Positions 1 to 7,242 of a DNA stretch of 15,963 nucleotides are shown here, in pieces. The notes under the pieces are model-generated. The model made no database searches and was not told where the DNA came from. It was given only the letters and a program-made list of their open reading frames with translations. Location of the stretch: positions 1 to 15,963 of the forward strand of contig JBDLII010000032.1 of assembly GCA_039714995.1 (NCBI GenBank). The letters run 5' to 3'. Within the stretch, counting starts at the first letter, position 1. Each line of letters opens with the position of its first letter. The DNA is from Sva-25 sp039714995. GTDB lineage: Bacteria; Pseudomonadota; Gammaproteobacteria; Chromatiales; Chromatiaceae. The translations under genes and the position numbers were made by a program.

Positions 1-621
1 TTTACAACGGAATGCGCACACTGTTCCCGCCTGTCGCGTTTTTTGCTCGAGGTCAAACACGACTATCCGCAGTACAGGTGCCTGCCGGTGCCATCCTTCG
101 GTGATGCGGATGCCCGCCTGTTGATTGTCGGCCTTGCGCCCGGCATGCATGGCGCCAATGCGACAGGCAGGCCCTTTACCGGTGATCATGCCGGCATTCT
201 GCTCTATCAAACCCTGCACCGGTTTGATTTCGCCAGCCGGGATAAGAGCGTGGCGGCTGACGACGGTCTGCTGCTCAAGGATTGCCGGATCACCAATGCC
301 GTTCGCTGTCTGCCACCGCAAAACAAGCCGACAGGCGCGGAGATCAATCACTGCAACGGCTATCTGCAGCAGGAGTTGGCGCAGATGCCGCCTGACGCCG
401 TGGTGATGGCGCTGGGAGTCGTGGCGCATCGCGCCGTCATCCGCGCCATGGGTTTGCGCCAAAACCGGTTTCCCTTCGCGCATGGTGCGGAGCATCGGCT
501 GGCTCCGGGAGTGCTACTGGTCGACTCCTACCACTGCAGCCGCTACAACACCAATACCAAACGCCTCACACCCGGGATGTTCGAAGCGGTGTTTGCACAG
601 ATTCGCAGCCATTTGAAATAA
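1..621 (+). CDS. Uracil-DNA glycosylase, family 5 (UDGb-like), 5'-truncated by window edge
   Basis: This enzyme removes uracil (and probably other deaminated bases) from DNA as the first step of base excision repair. The frame is open from base 1, so the start lies outside the window. The first possible start inside it, TTG at 43, would drop two cysteines (codons 13-15 and 22-24) of the CxxC pair that belongs to the 4Fe-4S ligand set of this family. The other two cysteines are at 307-309 (in AVRCLPPQNKP) and 535-537 (in DSYHCSR). The motif GLAPGMHGANATGRPFTGD near the start is the uracil-binding/catalytic signature of type-5 enzymes, and YHCSRYNTNTKRLTP near the end is the second signature. 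The TAA stop is one base before the uvrC start, suggesting cotranscription with another repair gene. Family assignment is strong; substrate range is inferred from the family. Confidence 0.9.
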   Translation, partial: FTTECAHCSRLSRFLLEVKHDYPQYRCLPVPSFGDADARLLIVGLAPGMHGANATGRPFTGDHAGILLYQTLHRFDFASRDKSVAADDGLLLKDCRITNAVRCLPPQNKPTGAEINHCNGYLQQELAQMPPDAVVMALGVVAHRAVIRAMGLRQNRFPFAHGAEHRLAPGVLLVDSYHCSRYNTNTKRLTPGMFEAVFAQIRSHLK

Positions 622-622
622 C

Positions 623-2476
623 ATGTCATCTGAAGAGGCCACTTCCCAGACGAAATATGATGCCGGGGGGCAGGGTTTTGACGCCAGGACCTTTCTGAAA
701 ACCCTGACGACGCGTCCCGGCGTCTACCGCATGATCGATGCCGAAGGCGAAGTCCTCTATGTCGGCAAGGCAGGGAACCTCAAAAAGCGCGTGTCGAGCT
801 ACTTCACACGCGCGCTGAACCGCCGGCTGCAGATGATGGTTTCACGCATCTCCTCTATCGAGATCGTCATCACCAATACCGAGGCCGAAGCGCTGATCCT
901 TGAGAACAACCTGATCAAGCGTTTCAAGCCACGCTATAACGTCCTCCTGAGGGATGACAAGGGCTACCCCTACCTGTTTCTATCGGGCGGTGAATTTCCG
1001 CGGCTTGGGTTTCATCGCGGTGCGCGCAGGGAGCGGGGACGCTATTTCGGTCCCTATGCGGGTGCTGGAGCCGTCCGTGAAACCCTGCATCAGCTGCAGA
1101 AGGTATTCCCGGTGCGCCAGTGCGAGGAGAGCTTCTATCGCAATCGCAGCCGTCCCTGCCTGCAGTACCAGATCAAACGCTGCAGCGCTCCCTGTGTTGG
1201 CATGGTCAGCGAGGAGCAGTATGCACTGGATGTCGATAATACCGTGCGCTTTCTCGAAGGCAAGGCGACCGAGGTTGTCGAGGATCTGACCCGGCAGATG
1301 GAAGCGGCTGCCGGACAGCTGGAGTATGAACAGGCGGCGGAATTTCGCGACCGCATCGTCTCCCTGCGCAAGATACAGGAGCGGCAGTATGTCAGCGGTG
1401 AAAGGGGGGATGTCGATATCATCGCGGTCAGCATCGAGGCAGGCCGGGCCGTCATTCAACTGTTTACCATCCGCAGCGGCAGAAACCTGGGTAATCGCTG
1501 CTGGTATCCGCGCATCGCGGAAGATACCACCGCGGCACAGCTGACAGGCCTGTTCCTGGCGCAGCACTACCTGGAAAAAGCCGTGCCCGAGGAGATCCTG
1601 GTCTCCGATATGCCGCCACAGCGCGAGTTGCTGCAGCAGGTGTTCAGCGAGCAGCGGCGCAAAAAGGTCCGCATTCGCAGCAACGTGCGTGGCGAGCGCC
1701 TGCGCTGGCTGCAGCTGGCGCAGCACAATGCCGCCGCCGCTCTGAAGGCGCGGTTGCAAGATCAATCCGGGATGCTGGAGCGCTACCAGCAGCTGCAGGA
1801 GAGCCTCGGTCTCGATGAGATGCCACGGCGCATGGAGTGCTATGACATCTCCCATACACAGGGGGAGCGCACCGTCGCCTCATGCGTGGTCTTCGATCAA
1901 CAGGGCCCGGTGAAGCAGGAGTACCGCCGTTTCAACATCCGCAAGGCGGCGGCGGGAGATGACTATGCAGCGATGCAGGAGGTGATTCAGCGGCGCTTTG
2001 ATCGCATCCGCAGTGGCGAGATAAGGACGCCGGATCTGCTGGTCATCGATGGCGGCAGGGGGCAGCTGCGATGTGTCGCGGAGACTCTCGCGGAGATGGG
2101 GGAGACAGGCCTGCAGCTGCTGGGAATTGCCAAGGGACCGGACCGCAAGCCCGGGATGGAGCAGCTCTTCTTGTATGGAGAGGAGCAGGCGATTATACTG
2201 CCTTCGGATTCTGCCGCTTTGCACCTGCTGCAGCAGATTCGTGACGAGTCGCACCGTTTTGCCATAACCGGCCATCGTCAACAGCGGGGGAAGTCGAGAC
2301 GCACCTCGCTGCTGGAGGAGATTCCGGGTATCGGCGCCAAGCGCCGGCGGCAACTGCTGCTCCATTTTGGCGGATTGCAGGAGCTCACAGCTGCGGGTGC
2401 CGAGGATATTGCAACAGTTGCGGGCATCAGCCGAGCGCTGGCGCAGCGCATCTATCAACATCTGCATGGTGATTGA
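623..2476 (+). CDS. uvrC: Excinuclease ABC subunit C (UvrC)
   Basis: UvrC makes both the 3' and 5' incisions around a bulky lesion in nucleotide excision repair, acting on the UvrB-DNA complex. The protein is 617 aa, close to the E. coli length of 610. In order it shows an N-terminal GIY-YIG nuclease domain (G33-V-Y and Y46-V-G), a UVR domain that binds UvrB (about 216-250, core EYEQAAEFRDRI), an RNase H-like nuclease domain with D408 in CYDISHTQGE and D476 in LLVIDGGRGQL, and a C-terminal tandem helix-hairpin-helix region (EEIPGIGAKRRRQLL). The ATG at 623 lies one base after the glycosylase stop; no strong ribosome binding site is visible, so translation may be coupled. pgsA follows downstream, as in E. 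coli, but a REP doublet and a possible promoter separate them. Confidence 0.97.
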   Translation: MSSEEATSQTKYDAGGQGFDARTFLKTLTTRPGVYRMIDAEGEVLYVGKAGNLKKRVSSYFTRALNRRLQMMVSRISSIEIVITNTEAEALILENNLIKRFKPRYNVLLRDDKGYPYLFLSGGEFPRLGFHRGARRERGRYFGPYAGAGAVRETLHQLQKVFPVRQCEESFYRNRSRPCLQYQIKRCSAPCVGMVSEEQYALDVDNTVRFLEGKATEVVEDLTRQMEAAAGQLEYEQAAEFRDRIVSLRKIQERQYVSGERGDVDIIAVSIEAGRAVIQLFTIRSGRNLGNRCWYPRIAEDTTAAQLTGLFLAQHYLEKAVPEEILVSDMPPQRELLQQVFSEQRRKKVRIRSNVRGERLRWLQLAQHNAAAALKARLQDQSGMLERYQQLQESLGLDEMPRRMECYDISHTQGERTVASCVVFDQQGPVKQEYRRFNIRKAAAGDDYAAMQEVIQRRFDRIRSGEIRTPDLLVIDGGRGQLRCVAETLAEMGETGLQLLGIAKGPDRKPGMEQLFLYGEEQAIILPSDSAALHLLQQIRDESHRFAITGHRQQRGKSRRTSLLEEIPGIGAKRRRQLLLHFGGLQELTAAGAEDIATVAGISRALAQRIYQHLHGD

Positions 2477-2504
2477 ACAATCTCTCGATAAATCCGTGCA
2501 TATT

Positions 2505-2570
2505 CGCGGTCAGAAGGCCGCTCCTACATCTGGCGCTACATGAAACTGTAGGAGCGATCTTCTGATCGCG
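2505..2570. repeat. REP doublet family A, copy 1
   Basis: Two 24-base arms (2505-2528 and 2547-2570) are inverted around an 18-base spacer, with 3 mismatches between arms. The right arm begins TGTAGGAGCG and contains its own hairpin GCGATC-TTCT-GATCGC. The left arm contains GCGGTC-AGAA-GGCCGC. GTAG just 5' of the hairpin is the hallmark of REP sequences. Related copies lie at 10017-10090 and 15071-15144. Confidence 0.9.
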
Positions 2571-2581
2571 ATTGAATATGG

Positions 2582-2610
2582 TTATATTTTAACTACATAC
2601 ACGGTATTAT
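2582..2610 (+). promoter_or_regulatory. Possible sigma70 promoter for pgsA
   Basis: TATTAT at 2605-2610 matches the -10 consensus at five of six positions. A weak -35 (TTATAT, 2582-2587) lies 17 bases upstream in an AT-rich stretch directly after the REP doublet. This is a motif match only. Confidence 0.35.
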
Positions 2611-2627
2611 TGAGAAATAACGTGATT

Positions 2628-2643
2628 GAGGACAAAGCTCTTG
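2628..2643 (+). promoter_or_regulatory. Ribosome binding site selecting TTG start of pgsA
   Basis: GAGGA at 2628-2632 is 8 bases upstream of TTG 2641. The upstream in-frame TTG at 2626 would overlap this Shine-Dalgarno sequence and has only a weak GAGAAA upstream. The site therefore favours the start at 2641. Confidence 0.65.
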
Positions 2644-3201
2644 TTCTGGAATATACCGAATAGCCTGACCCTGCTGCGCATGCTGTTGATCCCGGTGCTG
2701 GTCGTCATCTTTTTCGCCCCGCTGGAGTGGTCGCGTCAGGCAGCTTCGATGATCTTCCTGGCCGCCGCCGTGACCGACTGGTTTGATGGCTACCTGGCAA
2801 GAAAGCTGGATCAGACAACGCCGTTTGGCGCCTTTCTCGATCCCGTGGCGGACAAGTTGATGGTTGCCACGGCCCTGCTGCTGCTGCTCTCTGACGATCC
2901 ACGCATTGAAGTGACCATCTCCGCGATCATTATCGTCGGGCGCGAAATCACCATCTCGTCGCTGCGGGAGTGGATGGCTGAACTGGGCGCCAGGGCGACC
3001 GTTGCCGTGAGCATGCTAGGCAAGCTCAAGACCACGGCGCAGATGACGGCGATTACCGTGCTGCTGTGGAAAGAGCCGCTCGCCGGCCTGCCGCTCTACG
3101 ACATCGGCCTGGTGCTGCTCTATATCGCCGCCGCCATGACGCTCTGGTCCATGGTCGTCTACCTGCGCGCTGCCTGGCCGGTACTGACCGGCAAGACCTG
3201 A
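2641..3201 (+). CDS. pgsA: CDP-diacylglycerol--glycerol-3-phosphate 3-phosphatidyltransferase (PgsA)
   Basis: PgsA transfers the phosphatidyl group from CDP-diacylglycerol to glycerol-3-phosphate in the inner membrane, the committed step to phosphatidylglycerol and cardiolipin. The full CDP-alcohol phosphatidyltransferase motif D-x2-D-G-x2-A-R-x8-G-x3-D-x3-D is present without deviation (D46, D49, G50, A53, R54, G63, D67, D71). Several hydrophobic membrane segments surround it. With the TTG at 2641 the protein is 186 aa beginning MFWNIPNSLTLLR, matching the usual start of the family (E. coli 182 aa). An alternative TTG at 2626 would add five residues but lacks a good ribosome binding site. 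It follows uvrC as in E. coli, but no tRNA genes come after it. Confidence 0.95.
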   Translation: MFWNIPNSLTLLRMLLIPVLVVIFFAPLEWSRQAASMIFLAAAVTDWFDGYLARKLDQTTPFGAFLDPVADKLMVATALLLLLSDDPRIEVTISAIIIVGREITISSLREWMAELGARATVAVSMLGKLKTTAQMTAITVLLWKEPLAGLPLYDIGLVLLYIAAAMTLWSMVVYLRAAWPVLTGKT

Positions 3202-3208
3202 CAGCGCA

Positions 3209-3274
3209 GGGTGCCAATAAGCGTAGCGCATTGCACCGGAAATGGCGGATGCGCTCCGCTTATGCCGCCCTACG
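3209..3274. repeat. REP-like family B, copy 1 (two-armed)
   Basis: The left arm (3209-3237, from GGGTGCCAATAAGCG to ATTGCACC) and the right arm (3246-3274, from GGCGGATGCGCTCCG to GCCGCCCTAC) are inverted relatives. Each arm folds by itself, with GCG-TAG-CGC and GCG-CTC-CGC tips. On the minus strand the element is headed by GTAGGG. It begins 7 bases after the pgsA stop and may act as a 3' mRNA structure. Related copies lie at 9925, 12419 and 15159. Confidence 0.8.
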
Positions 3275-3311
3275 GGTCCCCCTCTTTTTTACAGTTGTTG
3301 AATGTTGAATA

Positions 3312-3340
3312 CTGACGCCGTGCGCAGCTTATGGCATAAT
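3312..3340 (+). promoter_or_regulatory. Probable sigma70 promoter for yajC-secDF
   Basis: CTGACG at 3312-3317 and CATAAT at 3335-3340 are separated by 17 bases, giving four and five consensus matches respectively. They lie about 40 bases upstream of the yajC start in the only non-repeat part of the gap. Motif-based inference. Confidence 0.5.
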
Positions 3341-3381
3341 TCCCCGCTTCACGTGATCAATACTAAATTCGAGTACTCCAA

Positions 3382-3717
3382 ATGTTGAACTTTTTTATCT
3401 CCGACGCCGTTGCGGATGCGACAGCCGCCGCTTCCGGGCAACCGGGCTGGACTGGTCTTCTCTTCCCGCTGGGCCTTGTCGTTATTTTCTACTTTTTTCT
3501 GATTCGTCCGCAGATGAAACGCCAGAAGGAGCACAAGGCGCTGGTGGAGTCGCTGCAAAAGGGCGATGAGGTGCAGACCGAGGGCGGTTTGATGGGCAAG
3601 GTGACCAACCTGGGTGATAACTTTGCCTCAGTGGAGATCGCCTCCGGAGTCGAGATCAAGATTCGCCGCTCATCGATCGCCGCGGTGATGCCCAAAGGCA
3701 CGCTGAAAGAGATGTAA
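3382..3717 (+). CDS. yajC: Sec translocon accessory protein YajC
   Basis: YajC is a small inner-membrane protein that associates with SecDF and the SecYEG channel. The 111-aa protein has one strong transmembrane helix (about 23-41, LLFPLGLVVIFYFFLIRP) followed by the family hallmark RPQMKRQKEH and a cytoplasmic part with GDEVQTEGGLMGKV, which is characteristic of YajC. It is followed after 67 bases by secDF, the standard partner. The usual upstream genes queA-tgt are absent; pgsA and a palindromic repeat precede it. The ribosome binding site is weak (GAGTACTCCAA before the ATG). Confidence 0.96.
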   Translation: MLNFFISDAVADATAAASGQPGWTGLLFPLGLVVIFYFFLIRPQMKRQKEHKALVESLQKGDEVQTEGGLMGKVTNLGDNFASVEIASGVEIKIRRSSIAAVMPKGTLKEM

Positions 3718-3784
3718 GCGGCTCCGCAGTCGTCAACTCCCTCTCTGATTCACACCCTGCTTCAATAAAGACCAGCTGGACGCC

Positions 3785-6574
3785 ATGAACCATTATCCAC
3801 TGTGGAAAAACCTGATGATCCTGGCAGTCGTTCTGATTGCCACGCTCCTTGCCTTGCCCAATATTTTCGGCCAGGATCCCTCGATCGAGATCTCCCCGCT
3901 GAGCCGCACCGCGGAGGTGACGGATGGCTCCGTCGGGCAGGTCGAGTCGGTGCTGAAGGAGCATGACCTGGAAGTCAAGCGTATCGACCGTGAGCCGAAC
4001 AGGATCAGGGTGCGCTTCAATGACGGCGCCGCCCAGCTGAAAGCCAAGGAGGCGCTCGAGCAGAAGCTGCAGAATGAGTATGCGCTGGCGCTGAACCTCT
4101 CCCCGGATGTTCCCGCCTGGCTCGGCGACCTCGGCGCCAGGCCGATGAGTCTCGGCCTCGACCTGCGCGGCGGCATCCACGTGCTGATCGATGTCGACAT
4201 GGAGGCGGCGCTGAAGAACACGCTCAAAGATCAGGCGAGTGATGTGCGCACCGAGCTGCGCAAAAAGAAGCTCTACGGAAGAATCAAGACGGTCTCCAAC
4301 GGCATCGAGGTCAGCTTCAGAAAAGCGACGGAGCGTGATACCGCTGAAGATGTGATCTCAGACCTGTTGCGTGGTGATTTTGATATCGATACATTGCAGC
4401 GCGGCGATGAGCACCTGGTGACGGCCACCTTCAAGGCGACGGGTATCCGCGAGGCCAAGAAGTTTGCCCTCGAACAGAATATGACGACCCTGCGCAACCG
4501 GGTCAACCAGCTGGGAGTCACCGAGCCCATCGTGCAGCAGCAGGGAGACCGCCGCATCGTGGTCGAACTGCCGGGGGTCCAGGATCCGGCAAAGGTCAAG
4601 GAGATCCTGCAGGCGACGGCGACCCTTGAGTACCGCCTGGTCGATGACAAGCACAGCGCCATCGACGCCGTGAACGGCAAGGTTCCGCCGGGATCCGAAC
4701 TGCGCTTCGATCGTGATGGCCAGCCGGTGTTGCTGAAACGCGGGCGCATCATCACCGGCGACCAGATCACCAACGCCAATGCCGGCATCGATTCGCGCTC
4801 CGGTTCGCCGATGGTCTCCATCTCGCTGAATGGCCGCGGCGCCGACAAGATGCGGCGCGTGACCACCGAGAATGTCAGCAAGCCGATGGCGGTGATCTTC
4901 ATCGAGGATCGCGTCGTCGGCAGGGACGCGGATGGCAAGAGCATCAAGAAGCATGTCGAAGAGGTCATCAGCGTCGCGAATATTCTCGAGCCATTCGGCC
5001 GTCACTTCCAGACGACCGGACTGGACACCCAGGAGGAGGCGAAGACGCTTGCGCTGTTCCTGCGTGCCGGCGCCCTGAAGGCGCCGATCGAGATCGTCGA
5101 AGAGCGCACCGTCGGTCCGAGTCTCGGCCAGGATAATATCGACCAGGGCTTCCGCTCGGTGATGATCGGCTTCCTGCTGGTGGTCATCTTCATGGCGTTC
5201 TATTACCGTACATTCGGACTGATTGCCGACATGGCGCTGCTGATGAACCTGGTCATGATCGTAGCGGTGCTGTCGCTGCTGCAGGCGACGCTGACGCTTC
5301 CGGGTATCGCCGGCATCGTGTTGACCGTCGGCATGGCTGTGGATGCCAATGTGCTGATCTTTGAGCGGATCCGTGAGGAGATCCGCATCGGCAACTCGCC
5401 GCAGGCGAGTATCCAGGCGGGCTATGCGAAGGCGCTGTCCACCATCGTGGATGCCAATATCACCACCCTGATCGCGGCGGTGCTGCTGTTCAGTTTCGGC
5501 ACCGGACCGATCAAGGGCTTTGCCGTAACGCTGTTCATCGGCATCCTGACCTCGATGTTTACCGCGATTCTCGGCACCAGGGCGGTCGTCAACCTGCTGT
5601 TTGGCGGCAAGCGCATGGAATCACTGCCGATCGGCACCCGCATCATGGACAAGATCCCCACCATTGACTTCATGTCAAAGCGCAATATTGCCTTGATGGC
5701 CTCGGGTGTGGTTCTGGCCATTGCCGTTGCCGCGACAGCTGTGCGCGGCCTGAACTTCGGCATCGACTTCACCGGTGGAACCCTTATCGAGCTGGGTTAC
5801 CAATCCGATGTCGAGTTGAAGGATGTGCGCAGCACCCTGAAAGAGGGGGGCTTTGGCGACGCCTCCGCGCAGAGTTTCGGTACGTCGCGCGATGTGCTGG
5901 TGCGTATCCCGCCGCGTGACGATGTCTCCAGCGAGATGATCTCCAACAAGGTGTATGAGCTGCTGGGCGGCGACGCGGCGGAGAAGCCGGAGCTGCGCCG
6001 GGTCGAGTTCGTCGGCCCGCAGGTGGGTGAAGAGCTGACCGAGGATGGCGGGCTCGCCATGCTCTATGCGCTGATTGCCATACTCATCTATGTGGCGCTG
6101 CGCTTCGAGTGGCGTTTTGCGATGGGCTCGATCATCGCGCTGGTGCACGACGTGGTGTTCGTCGTCGGCATCTTCGCGCTGGCGTGGGCCGTGTTTGATC
6201 TTCCGGTGCTGGCGGCGATCTTGGCGGTGATCGGCTACTCGCTGAACGATACCATCGTTGTCTACGACCGCATCCGGGAGAACTTTCGCGTGATGCGCAA
6301 GGGCTCGCCGACGGAGATCATCAATGTCTCGCTGAACCAGACGCTGTCGCGCACGATGATCACATCGTTCACCACGGTGGTCGTGCTGCTGGCGCTGTTC
6401 TTCCTCGGTGGTGAAATCATCCACGGTTTTGCGCTGGCGCTGCTGGTGGGCGTGTTCATCGGCACCTACTCATCCATCTTCGTCGCCAGTGTCGCGGTGC
6501 TGCTGCTGGGGATCAACAAAGAGGATATGATGCCGGTCGTCAAAGAGGGCAAGCTGCTGGATGACCGTCCTTGA
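3785..6574 (+). CDS. secDF: Fused protein translocase subunits SecD-SecF
   Basis: SecD and SecF use the proton-motive force to pull exported proteins through SecYEG from the periplasmic side. A single 929-aa frame encodes both. The SecD part runs to about residue 615: one N-terminal membrane helix, GLDLRGGIHVLIDVDM from G124, a large periplasmic region, then a membrane bundle with the conserved acidic residue D520 in VDANVLIFERIREE. The SecF part starts near M621 (MDKIPTIDFMSKRN), with GIDFTGGT at 659-666 and YSLNDTIVVYDRIREN containing D822. The combined length is close to E. coli SecD (615) plus SecF (323), so the junction (GGKRMESLPIGTRIMDKIP) lies where a SecD stop and SecF start would normally be, with almost no linker. 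Gammaproteobacteria usually carry separate genes; natural fusions are known elsewhere, for example in Bacillus. No frameshift signature is visible. Confidence 0.95.
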   Translation: MNHYPLWKNLMILAVVLIATLLALPNIFGQDPSIEISPLSRTAEVTDGSVGQVESVLKEHDLEVKRIDREPNRIRVRFNDGAAQLKAKEALEQKLQNEYALALNLSPDVPAWLGDLGARPMSLGLDLRGGIHVLIDVDMEAALKNTLKDQASDVRTELRKKKLYGRIKTVSNGIEVSFRKATERDTAEDVISDLLRGDFDIDTLQRGDEHLVTATFKATGIREAKKFALEQNMTTLRNRVNQLGVTEPIVQQQGDRRIVVELPGVQDPAKVKEILQATATLEYRLVDDKHSAIDAVNGKVPPGSELRFDRDGQPVLLKRGRIITGDQITNANAGIDSRSGSPMVSISLNGRGADKMRRVTTENVSKPMAVIFIEDRVVGRDADGKSIKKHVEEVISVANILEPFGRHFQTTGLDTQEEAKTLALFLRAGALKAPIEIVEERTVGPSLGQDNIDQGFRSVMIGFLLVVIFMAFYYRTFGLIADMALLMNLVMIVAVLSLLQATLTLPGIAGIVLTVGMAVDANVLIFERIREEIRIGNSPQASIQAGYAKALSTIVDANITTLIAAVLLFSFGTGPIKGFAVTLFIGILTSMFTAILGTRAVVNLLFGGKRMESLPIGTRIMDKIPTIDFMSKRNIALMASGVVLAIAVAATAVRGLNFGIDFTGGTLIELGYQSDVELKDVRSTLKEGGFGDASAQSFGTSRDVLVRIPPRDDVSSEMISNKVYELLGGDAAEKPELRRVEFVGPQVGEELTEDGGLAMLYALIAILIYVALRFEWRFAMGSIIALVHDVVFVVGIFALAWAVFDLPVLAAILAVIGYSLNDTIVVYDRIRENFRVMRKGSPTEIINVSLNQTLSRTMITSFTTVVVLLALFFLGGEIIHGFALALLVGVFIGTYSSIFVASVAVLLLGINKEDMMPVVKEGKLLDDRP

Positions 6575-6583
6575 TGGCTGGCA

Positions 6584-6628
6584 GGATACGCCAAGGTAGA
6601 AAGCGCAACGCATATCCCGCTATTTTTT
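6584..6628 (+). terminator. Possible intrinsic terminator after secDF
   Basis: An imperfect stem, GGATACGC (6584-6591) with GCATATCC (6610-6617), one C-A mismatch and an 18-base loop, is followed by a six-T run at 6623-6628 just 10 bases after the secDF stop. The loop is long and three to five bases separate the stem from the T run, so it may be weak. The sequence also resembles degenerate family B palindromes. Confidence 0.4.
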
Positions 6629-6863
6629 CACCACAGATGCACACAGATACACACAGATATTGTTAATACTGTAACACTTCGATCTCTCCTTGCAGGGAGC
6701 AAGGTTGGGATTTGTTCTCAGGACTGTCTAAAACAGGGAAGTATTCACCTGCCCCTGGAGAGCAGGACTCAATCCTGCAACACATCATCAAAGTATGGAT
6801 TGATTGAGAAGCTACTTGATACGCGGTTTTAATCTGTGTTTATCTGTGTGTATCTGTGGTTAA
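6627..6863. repeat. 237-bp element with CACAGATAC-type inverted ends
   Basis: The left end (6627-6659) and right end (6831-6863) are inverted copies of about 33 bases with roughly three mismatches. Each is built of tandem ten-base units of the ACACAGATAC type. The enclosed 170 bases are AT-richer, have no credible gene, and contain small hairpins (TGTTA/TAACA at 6661-6676; CCTTGC-AGGGA-GCAAGG near 6690-6706; CAGGA/TCCTG near 6764-6778). The right end abuts the yhbY stop codon. The form suggests a non-autonomous, MITE-like insertion. It fills the 292-base gap between secDF and yhbY. Confidence 0.7.
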
Positions 6864-6866
6864 GAT

Positions 6867-7169
6867 TCAACGACCTTTTGGTAACACGATCTTCGGTTTT
6901 TTGTTGTTGCGGCGAAACAGCACCGAGACATGGCCGATACTCTGGATCAACTCCGCCTTGCTGGCGCCGATGATTTCAGCGAGGATCTTCTGCTTCTCTT
7001 CCCGGTCGCCTACACTGAGCCTGATCTTGATGAGCTCGTGCGCATCCAGCGCCAGGTCGACTTCGTGCAGGACATTTTTCCCCAGGCCATGCTGACCGAC
7101 CATCACGACCGGCTTGAGGTGATGCGCCTTGCTGCGCAGGAAACGTTTTTGTGCCGCTGAAATCGCCAT
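6867..7169 (-). CDS. yhbY: Ribosome assembly RNA-binding protein YhbY (CRM domain)
   Basis: YhbY binds pre-50S ribosomal subunits through a single CRM (CRS1-YhbY) domain. The 100-aa protein matches the family length (E. coli 97). It starts MAISAAQKRFLRSKAHHL, has the conserved PVVMVGQHGLG loop (GxxG-type, residues about 21-30), then HELIKIRLSVGDREEKQKI and ends in a basic tail (RRNNKKPKIVLPKGR). It is divergent from rlmE, another gene for large-subunit maturation, and this pairing is conserved in Gammaproteobacteria. The stop codon sits immediately beside the inverted end of a repeat element, so its mRNA tail probably contains repeat sequence. No good Shine-Dalgarno sequence is visible upstream of the ATG. 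Confidence 0.96.
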   Translation of the reverse strand: MAISAAQKRFLRSKAHHLKPVVMVGQHGLGKNVLHEVDLALDAHELIKIRLSVGDREEKQKILAEIIGASKAELIQSIGHVSVLFRRNNKKPKIVLPKGR

Positions 7170-7242
7170 TGTTTACTGTTTGTTGACTGTACGGTTGAAG
7201 CAGCGCATTCTATCCTATTTCCATGCTGGACTCTGAATAATC

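Noticed and set aside
980..1855. Long minus-strand open frame (291 codons) inside uvrC
   Set aside because: It is antisense to a fully conserved gene, has no family motifs and reflects GC-rich codon bias.
3246..3290. Intrinsic terminator after pgsA using the family B right arm and the T run at 3285-3290
   Set aside because: More than ten bases separate the stem from the T run, too far for a standard terminator.
3202..3381. tRNA genes downstream of pgsA, as in E. coli
   Set aside because: The gap holds only a palindromic repeat and a promoter-like sequence; no cloverleaf or T-loop sequence is seen.
5675..6424. Minus-strand open frame (249 codons) over the SecF part
   Set aside because: The product is rich in H, R, D and Q with no domain, typical of a shadow frame.
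7183..7216. Promoter for rlmE from TTGACT and TATCCT
   Set aside because: The spacing is 22 bases and nearer -10 candidates match poorly, so it is not listed as a feature.
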